Assembly: GCA_014377495.1 (NCBI GenBank)
Contig: JACMPN010000615.1
Coordinates: 1 to 6,026, forward strand
Direction of reading: 5' to 3'
Length of the DNA stretch: 6,026 nucleotides
DNA from: Candidatus Sericytochromatia bacterium
GTDB lineage: Bacteria; Cyanobacteriota; Sericytochromatia; JACMPN01
In this document: positions 4,113 through 6,026 of the stretch, one piece after another
Layout: each line of letters begins with the position of its first letter
Position numbering within the stretch: the stretch's first letter is position 1
Notes under the pieces: generated by a model
Database searches by the model: none
The model's input: the letters and a program-made list of their open reading frames with translations, nothing else
What the model was told of the DNA's origin: nothing
Translations under genes and position numbers: made by a program

Positions 4113-5531
4113 CTAGAGCGGACTGACTCCAGGTGGTTCCCAGGCGTTACGCACTTCGATGAGGATGTCCTCCAGGCGGGCTGCCCGTGAGGCTTTCAAC
4201 AGCACCTGATCTCCCGGCATCAGCTCCTTGAGGAGGATGTGCGAGGCTTCCAGGCTGTCATCAGCCCTGCGGATGGACTTGGACCCGAACCCATTGTCCA
4301 GGGCCCCGGCAGCAATGGCCCGGGCAGCCGGTCCCACCGTGATCAGCAGATCGATGGGCAGGGCCGCCAGGATCTCGCCGACTTCCCGGTGCAGCTCCGG
4401 TGAGGTGGGCCCCAGTTCCCGCATTTCCCCGAGCACGGCCACCTTGCGACCGTGTACCTTGCTGAAGCTTTGCAGCGTCGCCGACATCGAAGCCGGATTC
4501 GCATTGTAAGCCTCATTGATGAAGATAACCTCCCGCATGCGGATTTCTTCACCCCGACCGGCCAGCGGCGACGGCAGCACGGGAATCTCAGCCGGCAGGG
4601 GCATCTCGAGCACCTTGGCCGTGAGGATGGCCAGCAGGGCATTGCTGACCTGATGCTCACCCATCAGCGACAGGGTTGCCGTACGCAGAGCCCCTTCCTG
4701 GTCCTTGTAACGAAAGCGCTGTCTGCCCCCTTCGAGCCATTGCTCGGTCGCCACCAGCTCCGCCCAGTCGTTGGCCGGATCGACGCTGCCCCAGTGCAGC
4801 CGGTCATGAGGGAAGGTCGCCCCCAGGCCCCGCAGGTAGGGATCGTCACCCGTAGCGATCAACTGACCCTTGTCGTCGGCCATGAGGAACTCCGCCAGTT
4901 CCCATTTGGCGGCGGCGATGGCCTCGATGGAACCGAGCAGTTCCAGATGGGCCGGTCCGATGCTCGTGATCACCCCGATGTCCGGCTCGGCAATGTCCAC
5001 AAGTTGCTTGATCTGGCCGGGTCCGCGCATGCCCATCTCGACGACGGCGATCTGGTCGCCGGGCCGGAGCTCCAATAACGTGCGAGGCACGCCGACCTCG
5101 TTGTTGAAGTTGCCTTCCGTCTTGACCACCCGCCAGTTGCGGCGCAGCACTTCGGCAAGAAACTCCTTGGTGGAGGTCTTGCCGGAGCTGCCGGTGACGC
5201 CGATGACGACGCAGTTCACCAGGCGCCGCCAGAAGCGGGCGATGTCGCCGTAGGCCGTCAGCGGATCGGGCACGGTGATGACCACCGTCGATTCGATCCA
5301 GTCAAAGTCCGGGTCGTCCCGGTCCTCCGCCCAGAGGAATCCCGCCGCCCCCTTTTCCAGGGCCTGGCTGACATAGTCGTGACCGTCGAAATTGTCACCC
5401 TTCAGCGGGATGTACAGGTCGCCGGGCTGCAGTGTGCGCGTGTCGGTACAGAAGGTCTTGAAGATCAGATTCGGATTACCGCTGAGCTGATTGCCACCGG
5501 TGGCCTCGACGACCTGATCGGCACTAAGCAT
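4113..5531 (-). CDS. murF: UDP-MurNAc-tripeptide--D-alanyl-D-alanine ligase
   Basis: Cytoplasmic Mur ligase that joins D-Ala-D-Ala to UDP-MurNAc-L-Ala-D-Glu-meso-DAP using ATP, completing the pentapeptide precursor of peptidoglycan. The 472-residue length is normal for the family. The N-terminal UDP-substrate domain contains TDTR (29-32), PGD (36-38) and F-x-GHDY (48-53). The central ATPase domain has the P-loop GVTGSSGKTST (111-121), FNNEVGVPRT (142-151), EMGMRGPGQI (165-174), AHLELLGS (194-201) and AAK at 207-209, where Lys209 is the expected carbamylated residue. GEHQVSNALLA (291-301) links to the C-terminal domain, which has AYNANPASM (341-349) and GDQVLLKASRAARLE (440-454). ATG 5531 lies inside the end of murE, overlapping it by 8 bases, so translation is probably coupled. 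A transcript from the right-hand side is likely; I see no promoter inside murE near the junction. Intact and ordinary. Confidence 0.97.
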   Translation of the reverse strand: MLSADQVVEATGGNQLSGNPNLIFKTFCTDTRTLQPGDLYIPLKGDNFDGHDYVSQALEKGAAGFLWAEDRDDPDFDWIESTVVITVPDPLTAYGDIARFWRRLVNCVVIGVTGSSGKTSTKEFLAEVLRRNWRVVKTEGNFNNEVGVPRTLLELRPGDQIAVVEMGMRGPGQIKQLVDIAEPDIGVITSIGPAHLELLGSIEAIAAAKWELAEFLMADDKGQLIATGDDPYLRGLGATFPHDRLHWGSVDPANDWAELVATEQWLEGGRQRFRYKDQEGALRTATLSLMGEHQVSNALLAILTAKVLEMPLPAEIPVLPSPLAGRGEEIRMREVIFINEAYNANPASMSATLQSFSKVHGRKVAVLGEMRELGPTSPELHREVGEILAALPIDLLITVGPAARAIAAGALDNGFGSKSIRRADDSLEASHILLKELMPGDQVLLKASRAARLEDILIEVRNAWEPPGVSPL

Positions 5532-6026
5532 GGATCAGCCCAGCATCCGCCAAGGCCGCCCGGGCTTCTTCGCGGTCGTCGAAGTGGATCGTCCGGTCGG
5601 CGAAAATCTGGTAATCCTCATGCCCCTTGCCGGCGATGACGACGGCGTCGCCCGGCTGGGCGAGACCGATGGCGTGGCGGATCGCCTGGCGCCGGTCGAT
5701 GACGGTGGCCGTCTCGGGGCGCATGCCGGTGACGATCTCCGCCAGGATGCTGGCCGGGTCCTCACTGCGCGGGTTGTCGCTGGTCACGATGGCGATGTCT
5801 GAAAGCTCCTGGGCGATGCTGCCCATGATCGGCCGCTTGCGCCGGTCCCTGTCGCCCCCGCAGCCAAAGACGACAATCACCCGGCCCGGGGTGAACTGCC
5901 GGGTTGCGCGCAAAATGTTCGCCAGGCCGTCCGGCGTGTGGGCGTAATCGACGAGGACGGTGAAGGGATGCCCTTCGGGGGTGACGATCTCCAAACGTCC
6001 AGCCACGGAGCCGGCCTGTTCCAACG
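5524..6026 (-). CDS. murE: UDP-MurNAc-L-alanyl-D-glutamate--meso-DAP ligase, C-terminal part
   Basis: C-terminal third of the Mur ligase that adds the third stem-peptide residue in the cytoplasm. The gene enters from the right edge, so the start and the ATP-binding P-loop are outside the window. Visible family motifs are DYAHTPDGL, the GCGGDRDRRKRPIMG block, SDNPRSEDP and GKGHEDYQ. The DNPR motif is typical of meso-diaminopimelate-adding enzymes and argues against a lysine-type ligase. About 166 residues are present of a usual 480-510. The TAG stop (5524-5526) lies within the first codons of murF. The TTG at 6022-6024 is an internal codon, not a start. Confidence 0.96.
   Translation of the reverse strand, partial: LEQAGSVAGRLEIVTPEGHPFTVLVDYAHTPDGLANILRATRQFTPGRVIVVFGCGGDRDRRKRPIMGSIAQELSDIAIVTSDNPRSEDPASILAEIVTGMRPETATVIDRRQAIRHAIGLAQPGDAVVIAGKGHEDYQIFADRTIHFDDREEARAALADAGLIHA

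Noticed and set aside
4065..4190. A 41-codon plus-strand frame downstream of the Pho-box-like element
   Set aside because: It is mostly antisense to murF, lacks a ribosome binding site and has no recognisable character. I noted it only as context for the orphan promoter.
4452..5078. A 208-codon plus-strand frame inside murF
   Set aside because: It is entirely antisense to well-conserved murF sequence, with no ribosome binding site or recognisable motif.

Overview
This is a GC-rich bacterial window, probably chromosomal and possibly from a metagenomic contig, because both ends cut through genes. The cell wall genes point to a bacterium with meso-diaminopimelate peptidoglycan: the MurE fragment has the DNPR motif of DAP-adding ligases. 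Gene starts are mostly preceded by Shine-Dalgarno-like purine tracts. I cannot place the organism in a phylum from this sequence. No RNA genes, CRISPR array, insertion sequence or origin was seen, and no gene-free stretch exceeds about 180 bases.

Left part (1-1925), all on the minus strand. Reading leftwards, a PAP2-family membrane phosphatase comes first. It is followed by a gap holding a GC-rich hairpin and a good sigma70-type promoter (TTGACT, 17 bases, TACACT). Next is a family 4 (iron-sulfur) uracil-DNA glycosylase with a likely sliding-clamp-binding peptide at its N-terminus. Four bases later begins a DppB/OppB-type ABC transporter permease that runs off the left edge. Its last 69 bases look wrong for the family.

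Middle part (1926-3755), plus strand. A pair of 257-residue paralogues, about half identical, lie 11 bases apart and form a small operon of unknown function. They start from a plausible promoter at 2032-2060 and end at a perfect 16-bp hairpin shared with the convergent neighbour.

Right part (3756-6026), minus strand. murE (C-terminal part) and murF overlap by 8 bases. They add meso-DAP and then D-Ala-D-Ala to UDP-MurNAc peptide precursors in the cytoplasm. Downstream of murF is a 153-base intergenic region dense in TGTCA/TGACA words, followed by an unrecognised 67-residue protein with its own ribosome binding site. That region contains a Pho-box-like direct repeat spaced correctly from a -10-like hexamer but pointing away from the small gene. 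It also holds a second copy of a 17-base sequence found behind the PAP2 gene.

The murE-murF core is ordinary. The items most worth checking are the tandem unknown proteins, the glycosylase with a clamp motif and an altered iron-sulfur ligand position, the 17-base intergenic repeat, and the orphan Pho-box-like promoter. I see no complete novel defence or mobile system here.
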